Shown: positions 1 through 7,636, counted from the first letter of the stretch. The stretch: DNA of 64,000 bases from Chitinibacter tainanensis DSM 15459 (GCF_000429785.1 NZ_AUCN01000019.1:63670-127669), one strand, 5' to 3'. Notes: generated by a model from the sequence alone, not told the origin. A program made the numbers and translations.

Positions 1-193
1 CCATCAATACAAATAGAATTAATACATACACAGATATACCCATACCCTGTATGAAATAACCTAAGCCGAAATGACCAACGGCAGCAGCAAGAAATCGTGC
101 AGTGCAATAAATTGGGAAAACGGTTAGCAGTAATCCGTCGATGGCACGTTTTATGCTCTGTAGTGCGCGTCGAACCCGCAAGAGGTAGGCATC

Positions 194-376
194 ATGGCAA
201 GTAGCGACAACAGCAACAGCACCAAACAGCTCACGCATCAGCGTTTAAGTCACGAAATTACGCATGAGCTGGAGCAGTGTTTATCACTCTGCCAGCAATT
301 GCAGATCGATTTCTATGCCTGTTTGGCCCACGCCCGCATCGAATTCGATAAACATCAGCGCGAACCAAGCGCCTGA
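194..376 (+). CDS. Small hypothetical protein (60 aa)
   Basis: I do not recognise this protein. The ATG is preceded by a good ribosome binding site (AGAGGT about 8 bases upstream) and the gene ends just before a strong hairpin with A/T runs at 412-437, so it has the parts of a real short gene. The product is hydrophilic and predicted mostly helical: a Ser/Asn/Thr-rich first 12 residues, then a helical stretch with Cys29, Cys33 and Cys43. It has no signal peptide or membrane segment. It stands alone upstream of a convergent tRNA operon. It could be a chance ORF, but the ribosome binding site argues for expression. Confidence 0.5.
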   Translation: MASSDNSNSTKQLTHQRLSHEITHELEQCLSLCQQLQIDFYACLAHARIEFDKHQREPSA

Positions 377-411
377 GACTGTCGCAGTAGAAAAAATCAG
401 CGCAGAAGTGA

Positions 412-437
412 AAAAAGACACCCCCAGGTGTCTTTTT
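412..437. terminator. Bidirectional rho-independent terminator
   Basis: Perfect 11-bp arms (AAAAAGACACC / GGTGTCTTTTT) enclose a CCCA loop, with A and T runs built into the stem. It lies between the small plus-strand gene and the convergent minus-strand tRNA operon and can end both transcripts. Confidence 0.85.
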
Positions 438-442
438 GATTG

Positions 443-517
443 TGGCGTCCCCACGGGGAATCGAACCCCGGCCGCCGCCGTGAAAGGGCAGTGTTCTAAC
501 CGCTAAACTATGGGGAC
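443..517 (-). tRNA. tRNA-Glu (TTC), divergent-body type
   Basis: Cloverleaf on the minus strand with acceptor GTCCCCA/TGGGGAC, anticodon loop CTTTCAC (anticodon TTC, Glu), T-loop GGTTCGATTCC and an encoded CCA (443-445). The D-arm and variable region differ from the tRNA-Glu at 554-629. Two further identical copies lie at 46176-46250 and 46393-46467. It is the last gene of an Ala-Glu-Glu operon. Confidence 0.95.
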
Positions 518-553
518 TTAACTGGTAAGTCAATGTGTGCTGGCCGCCTAAAC

Positions 554-629
554 TGGCGTCCCCACGGGGATTCGAACCCCGGTTATCGCCGTGAAAGGGC
601 GGTGTCCTAGGCCTCTAGACGATGGGGAC
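554..629 (-). tRNA. tRNA-Glu (TTC), canonical type
   Basis: Minus-strand cloverleaf with anticodon loop CTTTCAC (TTC) and encoded CCA at 554-556. The body closely resembles the usual proteobacterial tRNA-Glu, with a D-arm reading TCGTCTAGAGGCC. It lies between the tRNA-Ala and the second, divergent tRNA-Glu and shares their promoter. Confidence 0.95.
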
Positions 630-678
630 TGCGTACAACTAACTTCGTCAGGCTGTCACACACTCACTTTGTATTCTT

Positions 679-754
<76 letters not shown>

Positions 755-767
755 AAAAGAGATGCAC

Positions 768-796
768 ATAATAGTTACACATCTCAGTCGCGTCAA
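768..796 (-). promoter_or_regulatory. Sigma-70 promoter of the Ala-Glu-Glu tRNA operon
   Basis: Read on the minus strand: -35 TTGACG (796-791), a 17-base spacer, and -10 TATTAT (773-768), 13 bases before the tRNA-Ala 5' end. The second tRNA operon at 46.7 kb has the same two hexamers and the same spacer length. The -35 box overlaps one arm of the hairpin at 793-839. Confidence 0.8.
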
Positions 797-839
797 GCTT
801 TTGCTGCAATATTTTTGACCTAATTGCACAAAAGCTTGA
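793..839. repeat. Long interrupted hairpin after bamD
   Basis: Outer arms TCAAGCTTTTG (793-803) and CAAAAGCTTGA (829-839) plus inner arms TGCAAT (805-810) and ATTGCA (823-828) form a 17-bp stem with one bulged base and a 12-base loop. It lies 10 bases beyond the bamD stop. There is no T-tract, so it may be a 3' stabilising structure rather than a clean terminator. Confidence 0.7.
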
Positions 840-848
840 TTCAGCAAC

Positions 849-1649
849 TTAAATTGGCGCCCACCAGTAAGCGTCGCTCGCCACTTCCTGCTCATGCGCT
901 TTGCTATTCGGGAAGTTCTTCAGCAACACGCGTTTGGCATCATCACGATAATCGGTCATGCCCAGCTTATCGTAGGCCTGATACATCAACCCCAGCGCGC
1001 CTTCCACTTGCTTGGTATTGCTGTAGTTATCAATCAGCGCCTTGCCGCGATTGGCCGCGGCAAGATATGCGCCGCGTTTGAAATAGTAACGGCCAACGTG
1101 CAATTCGTAATTAGCTAGCGCGCCGATCAGATACCCCATCCGCAGCTGGGCATCGCGGGCATATTTACTTTCAGGAAAGCGGGTGACTAATTCACGGAAA
1201 GCATTGAATGACTCTTTGGCCGCTTTAGGGTCGCGCTCAGACATATCTTGCTTAGACAGCACCGACAAGAAGCCTTGCGACTCATTAAACGTCACCAGCC
1301 CTTTCAGGTACATCGCGTAATCCAGGCTTGGATGAGTTGGGTTTTGCTTCATAAAGCGATCAATTGCCGCCAGCGCCAGCGCGGGCTCCTGATCTTTGTA
1401 ATAGTTGTAGGCGGTTTCCAGCTGGGCTTGCTGGGCATATTTACCATATGGGAAACGCGCTTCCAACCGCTCGAATAATTGATTCGATTTAGTGAAATTG
1501 CGGCTGGCCTGCTCGGATTTAGCTTCATTGAACAGCTTGTCCGCCGACCAGTTTTTCGTTTCATCGTTGGTGCTGCCGGTGCTGGCACAACCTGCCACTA
1601 AACCGATCAGCAAGGCAGAAACGAGGATTCGAGGTAGAATCTTATTCAT
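849..1649 (-). CDS. bamD: Outer membrane assembly lipoprotein BamD
   Basis: BamD (ComL/YfiO) is an essential lipoprotein of the BAM complex that inserts beta-barrel proteins into the outer membrane. The 266-residue product starts with a lipoprotein signal peptide whose lipobox LVAGC places the lipidated residue at Cys21. The rest is a helical TPR-like repeat domain with family motifs such as FPYGKYAQQAQLE and RFPESKYARDAQLRMGY. Its length is normal for BamD. Its start codon (1647-1649) overlaps the divergent rluD start codon, so each gene's upstream control region lies inside the other's coding sequence. The bamD/rluD divergent pairing is common in proteobacteria. Confidence 0.95.
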   Translation of the reverse strand: MNKILPRILVSALLIGLVAGCASTGSTNDETKNWSADKLFNEAKSEQASRNFTKSNQLFERLEARFPYGKYAQQAQLETAYNYYKDQEPALALAAIDRFMKQNPTHPSLDYAMYLKGLVTFNESQGFLSVLSKQDMSERDPKAAKESFNAFRELVTRFPESKYARDAQLRMGYLIGALANYELHVGRYYFKRGAYLAAANRGKALIDNYSNTKQVEGALGLMYQAYDKLGMTDYRDDAKRVLLKNFPNSKAHEQEVASDAYWWAPI

Positions 1650-2703
1650 GATGCAATCCGATATTGAACTCGACGATTATAACGACTTCGCAGACACCCG
1701 TGTGCTGACTGTGCCCGCCGACCTGGCTGGCACCCGGCTTGACGCGGCGCTGGCGAAGATTTTGCCTGATTTCTCCCGCTCACGCATGGCCGGCTGGATT
1801 AAAGACGGACAGGTTTTGCTCGATGGCGCCCCCGCCACCACCAAAACCAAGCTCTGGGGCGGTGAAACGCTCACCGTCACCATTCAGCCCGACCCCAATG
1901 AAGTGGCGTATGTGGCCGAAGATCTGCCACTGGAAGTGCTGTACGAAGATGCAGCGCTGCTGATCATCAACAAGCCGGCGGGCTTGGTGGTGCACCCCGG
2001 CAACGGCAACTGGGAAGGTACACTCTTAAATGCCCTGCTGTTTCACTACCCTGAGGTGCGCAGCATTCCGCGTGCCGGCATTGTGCACCGGCTGGATAAA
2101 GACACCAGCGGCTTGATGGTGGTGGCGCGCACGCTGCAAGCGCAAAACCATCTGGTGAAGCAACTGCAAGAGCGCACGGTAAAACGCCACTATCTGGCGG
2201 TGGCCAGTGGCGAAATTCGCCGCGATGGCACGGTGGATGCACCTATTGGCCGCCACCCGAAAGATCGCACCAAAATGGCCGTGATTCACAGCGGCAAAGA
2301 ATCGATCACCCATTATCTGGTGCTGGAAAAATTTGCCGGCTACACCCTGATTGAATGCCGGCTGGAAACCGGCCGCACGCACCAGATTCGCGTGCATATG
2401 GCACACCTGAAACACGCGCTGGCGGCCGACCCGGTTTATGGCACCCCGCCGCGGCTGGATATCTCGCCCGAAGTGCGGCTGGCGCTGGAAGAACTCAACC
2501 GGCAAGCCCTGCATGCGCGCAAACTCTCGCTCGTGCATCCGGTGACCGGCAAAACCATGGAATGGAAAGCGCCGACGCCATTCGATCTGGAACAGCTGAT
2601 CGGCACTTTGCGCGCCGAATTGGCCATGGCTAATGATGCCGACGAAGATGATGATGACGAAGACGACGACCACGACTGCGAAGTGATCTACACCCGTGAA
2701 TAA
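1648..2703 (+). CDS. rluD: 23S rRNA pseudouridine synthase RluD
   Basis: RluD makes pseudouridines 1911, 1915 and 1917 in helix 69 of 23S rRNA. The protein (about 351 residues) has an N-terminal S4 RNA-binding domain (residues ~20-85, with GTRLDAALAKI) and a catalytic domain with the signature HRLDKDTSGLMV, where Asp150 should be the catalytic aspartate, followed by GRTHQIRVHMA. I chose the ATG at 1648; the ATG at 1651 is equally possible. Upstream GAGG lies about 13 bases away, a little far. The C-terminus carries an unusual run of Asp/Glu (about residues 329-344) that the E. coli protein lacks. It overlaps pgeF by 8 bp. Confidence 0.93.
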   Translation: MMQSDIELDDYNDFADTRVLTVPADLAGTRLDAALAKILPDFSRSRMAGWIKDGQVLLDGAPATTKTKLWGGETLTVTIQPDPNEVAYVAEDLPLEVLYEDAALLIINKPAGLVVHPGNGNWEGTLLNALLFHYPEVRSIPRAGIVHRLDKDTSGLMVVARTLQAQNHLVKQLQERTVKRHYLAVASGEIRRDGTVDAPIGRHPKDRTKMAVIHSGKESITHYLVLEKFAGYTLIECRLETGRTHQIRVHMAHLKHALAADPVYGTPPRLDISPEVRLALEELNRQALHARKLSLVHPVTGKTMEWKAPTPFDLEQLIGTLRAELAMANDADEDDDDEDDDHDCEVIYTRE

Positions 2704-3433
2704 TCCCACGCCTGCCTTCTACACCCCCAACTGGCCAGCCCCGGCCCGTGTGCGCGCCCTGCAAACCACGCGGCTGGGCGGCCACAGCCTGCCGCCCTAT
2801 GCCAGCCTGAATTTAGGCCAGCACGTGGGCGATGATCCGCAGCAGGTTGCGGCCAATCGCGCCATCGTGGCCGCAGCCTGCGGCAGCCAGCCCCGCTGGC
2901 TCAATCAGGTGCACGGGGTGGCGGTAGTCGATGCAGCAGAAATCACGCAGCCGGTGGATGCGGATGCCAGCTACAGCCGCGCGCTAGGTGTGGTGAGCGT
3001 GGTGATGACCGCCGACTGCCTGCCACTGCTGTTTTGCGACCGTGCCGGCACCGTCGTCGCGTCTGCGCACGCGGGCTGGCGGGGTTTGTGTAATGGCGTG
3101 ATTGAAGCCACCGTTGCCAAAATGGCCTGCCCCGCCAGCGAGATCCTCGTCTGGCTCGGCCCCGCCATCGGTCCCAATGCCTTTGAAGTCGGCGACGAAG
3201 TACGCGCGGCTTTTATGGCCACAGATCCGCAAGCCGAGCTAGCATTCAAGAAGCAAGAAGGGGGTAAATGGCTGGCGGATATATACCTACTGGCTCACCA
3301 GCGATTACATACCCTGGGTATTACTGCCATTTATGGTGGTGACCAATGCACGGTGACGCAGGCTGAAACCTACTTCAGCTACCGCCGCGATGGGCAAACA
3401 GGGCGTTTGGCAAGTTTGATCTGGCTGGAATAA
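2696..3433 (+). CDS. pgeF: Multicopper polyphenol oxidase-like / purine nucleoside phosphorylase family protein (YfiH)
   Basis: A 245-residue YfiH/DUF152 (LACC1-like) protein. Family members act on purine nucleosides and have been linked to peptidoglycan editing. The conserved zinc-site residues are present: His73 in NQVHG, Cys108 in TADCLPLLF and His125 in HAGWRGL. Translation begins at a GTG inside the end of rluD (8-bp overlap). No other start fits, because the conserved block beginning TTRLGGHS is already at residue 24. The rluD-pgeF pair is a common proteobacterial operon. A terminator follows 24 bases after the stop. Confidence 0.9.
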   Translation: MNNPTPAFYTPNWPAPARVRALQTTRLGGHSLPPYASLNLGQHVGDDPQQVAANRAIVAAACGSQPRWLNQVHGVAVVDAAEITQPVDADASYSRALGVVSVVMTADCLPLLFCDRAGTVVASAHAGWRGLCNGVIEATVAKMACPASEILVWLGPAIGPNAFEVGDEVRAAFMATDPQAELAFKKQEGGKWLADIYLLAHQRLHTLGITAIYGGDQCTVTQAETYFSYRRDGQTGRLASLIWLE

Positions 3434-3456
3434 ATCCCAGCTTGGGTAAAAATACC

Positions 3457-3479
3457 GGGGCGCTCTAAGCGCCCCTTTT
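3457..3479 (+). terminator. Rho-independent terminator of rluD-pgeF
   Basis: GGGGCGCT, loop CTA, AGCGCCCC, then TTTTG. Eight perfect GC-rich base pairs with a short T-run, placed 24 bases after the pgeF stop. Confidence 0.85.
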
Positions 3480-3571
3480 GCATGGCTGGTATTTTTTCGC
3501 CCCCTCTGAGCCAGGAGCGCCGCGAGGGCAAGCGTTAGCAAATACTTGTTCGGCCCAACGCCGCGCAGAAG

Positions 3572-3588
3572 ATGAGAACCTTTCTCAT
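3572..3588. promoter_or_regulatory. Fur-box-like operator upstream of the ZIP transporter
   Basis: ATGAGAA-CCT-TTCTCAT: perfect 7-bp inverted arms with a 3-base centre, matching the arms of the classic Fur box (ATGAGAATGATTCTCAT). A -10 candidate TATGAT lies at 3606-3611. With 18-base spacing the -35 position would be TTCTCA at 3582-3587, inside the box, which suits repression by iron-loaded Fur. This is inferred from sequence only. Confidence 0.65.
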
Positions 3589-3640
3589 GCCGAGCCCAAG
3601 CTTTTTATGATACAGTGTTGCATCTGCAGGATTTTTACCG

Positions 3641-4573
3641 ATGTCGACATTAAGCTGGATCATTACCATGAGCCTGCTGGGCAGCGTGCTCAGCGTATTG
3701 GCCGCCGCGGCGATGGCGTATTTAGCCAAGCCACACTGGATTCCCAAACTGGTTTCTTTCGCCGTGGGCGCTTTGCTGGCCGCGGTATTTCTAGAGATTT
3801 TGCCGCACGCCTTCGGGGCGCATGGCGGTCATGAAGGCCACGCGCATGGCGCGAGCGAGCTGTCATTGTTGACTGACGTGCAGCATGCGGCCTCTCAAAC
3901 CGTACAAGCCGCGGTTGAACACGCACCACATGCGAGCCCGGAAGCAATTTCGGTCACGATTTTGCTTGGGATTTTTATCTTTTTCATCATGGAAAAGCTG
4001 GTGATCTGGCGGCATTGCCATCACGAGGCGTGTGAAGAATTAGCGGGTAGCGCGCACGAACACCAACATAGCGAACATCACGGTCATTCGCACGGCCACG
4101 GGCACAGCCATGGTAATGAGCATGGTCGCGCCGGCATGATGATTATGGTCGGCGATACGCTGCATAATTTCTTGGATGGCGCGGTGATCGCGGCGGCGTT
4201 TATGGCCGATACCTCGGTCGGCATTGCCACCGCCGTGGCGATTATTGCGCACGAAATCCCGCAAGAAGTCGGCGATTTTATCGTGCTGCTGCATTCGGGC
4301 TATAGCAAAGCTAAGGCGCTACTATTTAATTTGCTCTCATCGCTGGCGGCGCTGGCTGGTGGTTTGCTGGCGTATTTCTCGCTCAGCATGGTGGAAACCG
4401 CGCAGCCCTATTTGCTGGCGCTCGGTGCGGCTAGCCTGATTTATGTGGCGATTGCCGATTTAATCCCGACCCTGCACAAACGCCCGCACATCAAAGACAC
4501 CCTGCACCAGGTACTGCTGATGGTAGCCGGGGCGATGCCGATTGCGCTGGTGCATCACTTCATGCCGCACTAA
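3641..4573 (+). CDS. ZIP-family divalent metal transporter
   Basis: An inner-membrane ZIP importer of about 310 residues (zinc, iron or manganese uptake). It has hydrophobic segments near the N-terminus, around residue 105 and four or more after residue 165. The metal-site helices carry HNFLDGAVIAAAF (His175) and HEIPQEVGDF (His204), both hallmarks of the family. Two histidine-rich soluble stretches are present, one near residues 58-72 (HGGHEGHAHG) and a longer one around residues 130-165. These probably bind or sense metal in the cytosol. It is monocistronic, with its own promoter under a Fur-like box and its own terminator. The Fur box points to iron or manganese relevance, but the substrate is not proven. 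Confidence 0.9.
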   Translation: MSTLSWIITMSLLGSVLSVLAAAAMAYLAKPHWIPKLVSFAVGALLAAVFLEILPHAFGAHGGHEGHAHGASELSLLTDVQHAASQTVQAAVEHAPHASPEAISVTILLGIFIFFIMEKLVIWRHCHHEACEELAGSAHEHQHSEHHGHSHGHGHSHGNEHGRAGMMIMVGDTLHNFLDGAVIAAAFMADTSVGIATAVAIIAHEIPQEVGDFIVLLHSGYSKAKALLFNLLSSLAALAGGLLAYFSLSMVETAQPYLLALGAASLIYVAIADLIPTLHKRPHIKDTLHQVLLMVAGAMPIALVHHFMPH

Positions 4574-4613
4574 GCGCGCACCGCCCGATACATCGGCAGG
4601 TATCAGCATAAAG

Positions 4614-4634
4614 GCCAATCATTGATTGGCTTTT
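4614..4634. terminator. Terminator between the ZIP gene and the convergent acetyltransferase
   Basis: GCCAATC-ATT-GATTGGC followed by TTTTG on the plus strand, with AA on the left. It ends 2 bases before the last codon of the minus-strand GNAT gene. Confidence 0.75.
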
Positions 4635-4636
4635 GT

Positions 4637-5203
4637 TTATATACCCCTGGTAAATTGTTCTTTCTGCAAGCGATACAAACAATGCCGCCGCAGTGGATGA
4701 TCGACCGCTAAGACCGGATGATCGAACTCGCCCGCCGCATCGAGCTGCATACCAAGGCGAAGCATCAAGGCTTGCGAGCGCAGATTACTCAGCGCGGTAA
4801 ATGACACGATTTCGTCCAGATTCAGTTGCGTAAAGCCAAACTCCAGCGCGGCGCTGGCCGCTTCCAAGGCCAAACCTTGCCGCCAGTACGGCTTTGCCAG
4901 TCGCCAGCCAATCTCAACGCAGGGCATAAATGGCAAGGCGACGCGCGGGATATTCAGGCCGGCCATGCCGATAAATTCACCACTGTCGCGCAACTCCAGC
5001 GCCCAAAAGCCCCAGCCATGTTCATGCAAACGGTCGCGAAATAATGAGATATAGGCTTCACTTTCGCTAGGACTGAGCACTGCTGGAAAATAACGCATCA
5101 CGTCTGGGTCGGCACTCATGGCCGCAAACGCCGGCAAATCGCTAGCGCGCCAATCGCGCAAAATCAGCCGCTCGGTCGTGAGCGTCACCACGGGCTGGCT
5201 CAC
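4637..5203 (-). CDS. GNAT acetyltransferase, RimJ/RimL type
   Basis: A GCN5-related N-acetyltransferase of 188 residues; family members acetylate protein N-termini or small molecules with acetyl-CoA. Family features are TERLILRDWRASDLPAF near the N-terminus, IGWRLAKPYWRQGLALEA (acetyl-CoA-binding beta4-alpha3, with the pattern R/Q-x-x-G) and SNLRSQALMLRLGMQ near the C-terminus. The frame is open further upstream, but that stretch runs through the preceding gene and is Arg/Pro-rich. A GTG at 5203, two bases after the upstream stop and 6 bases after an AGGGG ribosome binding site, is the better start and gives a normal family length. It appears translationally coupled to the small membrane protein before it. 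Confidence 0.85.
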   Translation of the reverse strand: MSQPVVTLTTERLILRDWRASDLPAFAAMSADPDVMRYFPAVLSPSESEAYISLFRDRLHEHGWGFWALELRDSGEFIGMAGLNIPRVALPFMPCVEIGWRLAKPYWRQGLALEAASAALEFGFTQLNLDEIVSFTALSNLRSQALMLRLGMQLDAAGEFDHPVLAVDHPLRRHCLYRLQKEQFTRGI

Positions 5204-5204
5204 C

Positions 5205-5465
5205 TCAAGCCCCTGCGGATTTGTCGCTTGGGGGGTTGCCGCTGGCGGCGCCGCCCTCATGCGCAGCTTGGCGCGCGGCCTCACGCGCGGCGATGTCGGC
5301 CGCACGGGCCGCTTTGCCTCGCTGCACACTGCGGCGCAAAGCCAAAATACCCCAGGTAGGTAATACTGCCAAGAATATGAAATAAAAGAGCCCGACGGTA
5401 ATACTCCCCGCCCCGAGCGACATCATAATCACAACAAACAAATACCCAATCAAAACGATATACAT
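5205..5465 (-). CDS. Small two-helix membrane protein (86 aa)
   Basis: An unrecognised protein. Residues ~1-17 and ~22-42 are hydrophobic and likely form two membrane helices. The remaining C-terminal part is basic and then Ala-rich (repeated AARAADIAAREAARQAA), predicted helical and cytosolic. It sits immediately upstream of the GNAT gene with a 1-base gap, so the two are probably co-transcribed. No catalytic motif is visible. Confidence 0.7.
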   Translation of the reverse strand: MYIVLIGYLFVVIMMSLGAGSITVGLFYFIFLAVLPTWGILALRRSVQRGKAARAADIAAREAARQAAHEGGAASGNPPSDKSAGA

Positions 5466-5481
5466 CGCTTACCCCAAAACA

Positions 5482-5502
5482 AAAGGCTCCTAAGGAGCCT
5501 TT
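5482..5502 (-). terminator. Terminator downstream of folE2
   Basis: Near-perfect 10-bp arms AAAGGCTCCT / AGGAGCCTTT around one central base. On the minus strand it is followed by TTTTGTTTTG. It separates folE2 from the membrane-protein/GNAT pair. The 170 bases between it and folE2 (5503-5671) contain no gene I can support. Confidence 0.75.
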
Positions 5503-5671
5503 GAAGATGTTGATGATACTTCACAATGAATACCAAGCTAAGCTCAATGGGCTAGCGAGCCAGCGCAGTTAGGGATTCACACGGAGCGCAGACACCGGAA
5601 TGGACATGACGTCCATGAGGATGTCGAGCACCGGCTGAACCCAAATGCAAAGGCGCAGCAGCCCAGTGAGT

Positions 5672-6460
5672 TTAGCGGCGTTTGTCGTGTTCGATCAGGG
5701 CATACGCCGAGTGATTGTGAATCGACTCAAAGTTTTCCGCCTCCAGCACGTAGGCCACAATCCGCGGCTCGGCATTCAGGCTGGCGGCCACGTCGCGCAC
5801 CATGTCTTCCACAAACTTCGGATTATCATACGCGCGCTCGGTCACGTATTTTTCATCGGTACGCTTGAGCAAGCTAAATAGCTCGCACGAGGCTTGCTGC
5901 TCAACCAGGGTCACGATTTCTTCGATCCAGATATGCTCGCCCAGCACCGCATCCACGGTGACATGCGAGCGCTGATTGTGCGCGCCATAGGCCGAGATTT
6001 TTTTCGAACATGGGCACAGGCTGGTTACCGGCACCAGCACTTTTAGGCGCTGGGTAAAGACGCCATTGTTCAGCTCGCCAATCAGGGCGACCTCATAATC
6101 CATCAGGCTTTGCACGCCAGACACCGGCGCGGTTTTGTTGATGAAGAACGGGAAACGCATTTCCAGATAGCCTGAATCAGCTTCGAGCTTGTCGCACATC
6201 TCGCGCACCATGTCTTCCAGCGCTTCCACCGAGATTTCTTTTTCGCGGCTATTGAGGATTTCCAGAAAGCGCGACATATGGGTGCCTTTGAAATGCTGCG
6301 GCAGGTACACATACATATCAAAGGTGGCCACCGTGTGCTGGACGCCATCGGCCCGGTCTGCGACCTTGATCGGGTGACGGATCGATTTCACGCCCACTTT
6401 ATTGATGGCGATGTTGCGCACATCGGGGCTGCTTTGCACGTCGGCAATCGTTGCGCTCAT
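5672..6460 (-). CDS. folE2: GTP cyclohydrolase FolE2 (GCYH-IB)
   Basis: Converts GTP to 7,8-dihydroneopterin triphosphate, the first step of folate (and queuosine) synthesis, by the alternative zinc-independent enzyme that works with several divalent metals. The 262-residue length is typical. The metal-site block [10 protein letters not shown] has Cys149, and His161 in AHNQRSH fits the second conserved ligand. Other conserved segments are [20 protein letters not shown] and HNHSAYA at the C-terminus. It is monocistronic, with a candidate promoter at 6491-6519. I saw no Zur box, although folE2 is Zur-controlled in some bacteria. Whether a folE1 gene exists elsewhere cannot be seen here. Confidence 0.95.
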   Translation of the reverse strand: MSATIADVQSSPDVRNIAINKVGVKSIRHPIKVADRADGVQHTVATFDMYVYLPQHFKGTHMSRFLEILNSREKEISVEALEDMVREMCDKLEADSGYLEMRFPFFINKTAPVSGVQSLMDYEVALIGELNNGVFTQRLKVLVPVTSLCPCSKKISAYGAHNQRSHVTVDAVLGEHIWIEEIVTLVEQQASCELFSLLKRTDEKYVTERAYDNPKFVEDMVRDVAASLNAEPRIVAYVLEAENFESIHNHSAYALIEHDKRR

Positions 6461-6490
6461 GAGGATCTCTCAATGTGTATTCAGGGTGAA

Positions 6491-6533
6491 ATTATATCAG
6501 AGGCCAATACCCGATTAAACCACTCGGGTATTG
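6491..6533 (-). promoter_or_regulatory. folE2 promoter candidate overlapping a 10-bp palindrome
   Basis: On the minus strand a perfect -10 TATAAT (6496-6491) sits 17 bases from a weak -35 (TTTAAT, 6519-6514). The -35 lies inside an inverted repeat with 10-bp arms CAATACCCGA (6505-6514) and TCGGGTATTG (6524-6533). The hairpin could end the fliR transcript, act as an operator for folE2, or both. It belongs to the ATACCC/GGGTAT repeat group. Confidence 0.5.
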
Positions 6534-6574
6534 CATTTTTCAATGGGCCTGATTGCCAGAGGATATGCGCGGGT

Positions 6575-7366
6575 TTATTTGGGCTGACCAAAGGCCTGCA
6601 AGATCTGGGCAATCACCTTGCTGCTGGTGGCGAGCAAGGTCTCGATTTGCGGCCCCAACAGGGGCAAAGAATAATATAAGGCCGCAAAGCCAATTCCCAA
6701 GGTGAGCGGAAAACCAATCGCAAAAACGTTCAGCTGCGGTGCGGCCTTGGTCATCACCCCGATGGCCAGATTGGTGATCAGCAACACCGCCAGCACCGGC
6801 AAAGACAGCAAGACCCCGGTGCGAAAGATCACCCCGCCATACAGCGCCAAGAGCTCAAAACCCCGCGCATTCAATTGCACCTGCCCCACCGGCAGCTGGA
6901 TCAGGCTTTCCAGCAGGATGCGCAGCATCAGCAAATGGCCGTTCACCGCCAGAAACATCAGCAACATTAATAGACTTAAGAGCTGCGCCACCGCCAGCGT
7001 ATTACTGGCATTTTGCGGATCGTAAAATGAGGCAAAACCCAACCCCATTTGCAAACCAGCCAGATGCCCGGCCATTTCCACCGCGGTAAAGGTCAGCCGC
7101 ATTACAAAGCCCATCGCCACCCCAACTAGCAGCTCGCGCATGGCAATCAGCATGCCATCGGGCGAGACCACCGGCACACTGGGCATAGGCGGCAGCGCTG
7201 GCGCCACCACAAGGGCCAACGCAACCGCCAAGGGCACCCGCACGCGGATAGGAATACGGCGGCTAGAGAAAAACGGATCGGCCAGCATCAGGCCGAGAAT
7301 GCGTAAAAATGGCCACCAGAACAGCGCCAGCCAAAGCTCGATTTGCGCCTGTGTAACAACCCACAT
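6575..7366 (-). CDS. fliR: Flagellar export gate protein FliR
   Basis: An integral membrane component of the flagellar type III export gate (FliPQR), which forms the export channel inside the MS ring. 263 residues with about six hydrophobic segments and the conserved stretch MGLGFASFYDPQNA. It begins one base after the fliQ stop and is the last gene of fliLMNOPQR. Its stop is followed by an inverted repeat at 6505-6533. Confidence 0.95.
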   Translation of the reverse strand: MWVVTQAQIELWLALFWWPFLRILGLMLADPFFSSRRIPIRVRVPLAVALALVVAPALPPMPSVPVVSPDGMLIAMRELLVGVAMGFVMRLTFTAVEMAGHLAGLQMGLGFASFYDPQNASNTLAVAQLLSLLMLLMFLAVNGHLLMLRILLESLIQLPVGQVQLNARGFELLALYGGVIFRTGVLLSLPVLAVLLITNLAIGVMTKAAPQLNVFAIGFPLTLGIGFAALYYSLPLLGPQIETLLATSSKVIAQILQAFGQPK

Positions 7367-7636
7367 TTAGCCGATCACTTGCGGAATGCTCTGATACAGA
7401 CGGATGGTGTAATCCATGATCAGCTCCAGCATCCATGGTCCGGCCAGCACCAGCACCACAAAGGCCACCAGCAGCTTAGGGATAAACGACAGCGTGGCCT
7501 CATTGATCTGGGTGGCGGCCTGAAAAATACTCACCAGCAAACCCAGCACCAGCGTGGCCAGCAACACCGGCCCACACAACAGCACCATGACTTCCATGGC
7601 TTTTTGCAGCAGGGTGACGACCATTTCCGGGCTCAT
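7367..7636 (-). CDS. fliQ: Flagellar export gate protein FliQ
   Basis: An 89-residue protein with two membrane helices, one of four FliQ subunits per export gate. The conserved family pattern is present (LLATLVLGLLVSIFQAATQI and the NEATLSFIPK turn). It lies 3 bases after fliP and directly before fliR. Confidence 0.95.
   Translation of the reverse strand: MSPEMVVTLLQKAMEVMVLLCGPVLLATLVLGLLVSIFQAATQINEATLSFIPKLLVAFVVLVLAGPWMLELIMDYTIRLYQSIPQVIG

Noticed and set aside
5204-5329. Longer N-terminus for the GNAT gene (start near 5329)
   Set aside because: The extension is Arg/Pro-rich, overlaps the preceding gene and lacks a ribosome binding site. The GTG at 5203 has a good one and gives normal family length.
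5503-5671. Possible small gene or sRNA between folE2 and the GNAT pair
   Set aside because: No promoter, ribosome binding site or clear structure found; only a terminator at its left end.
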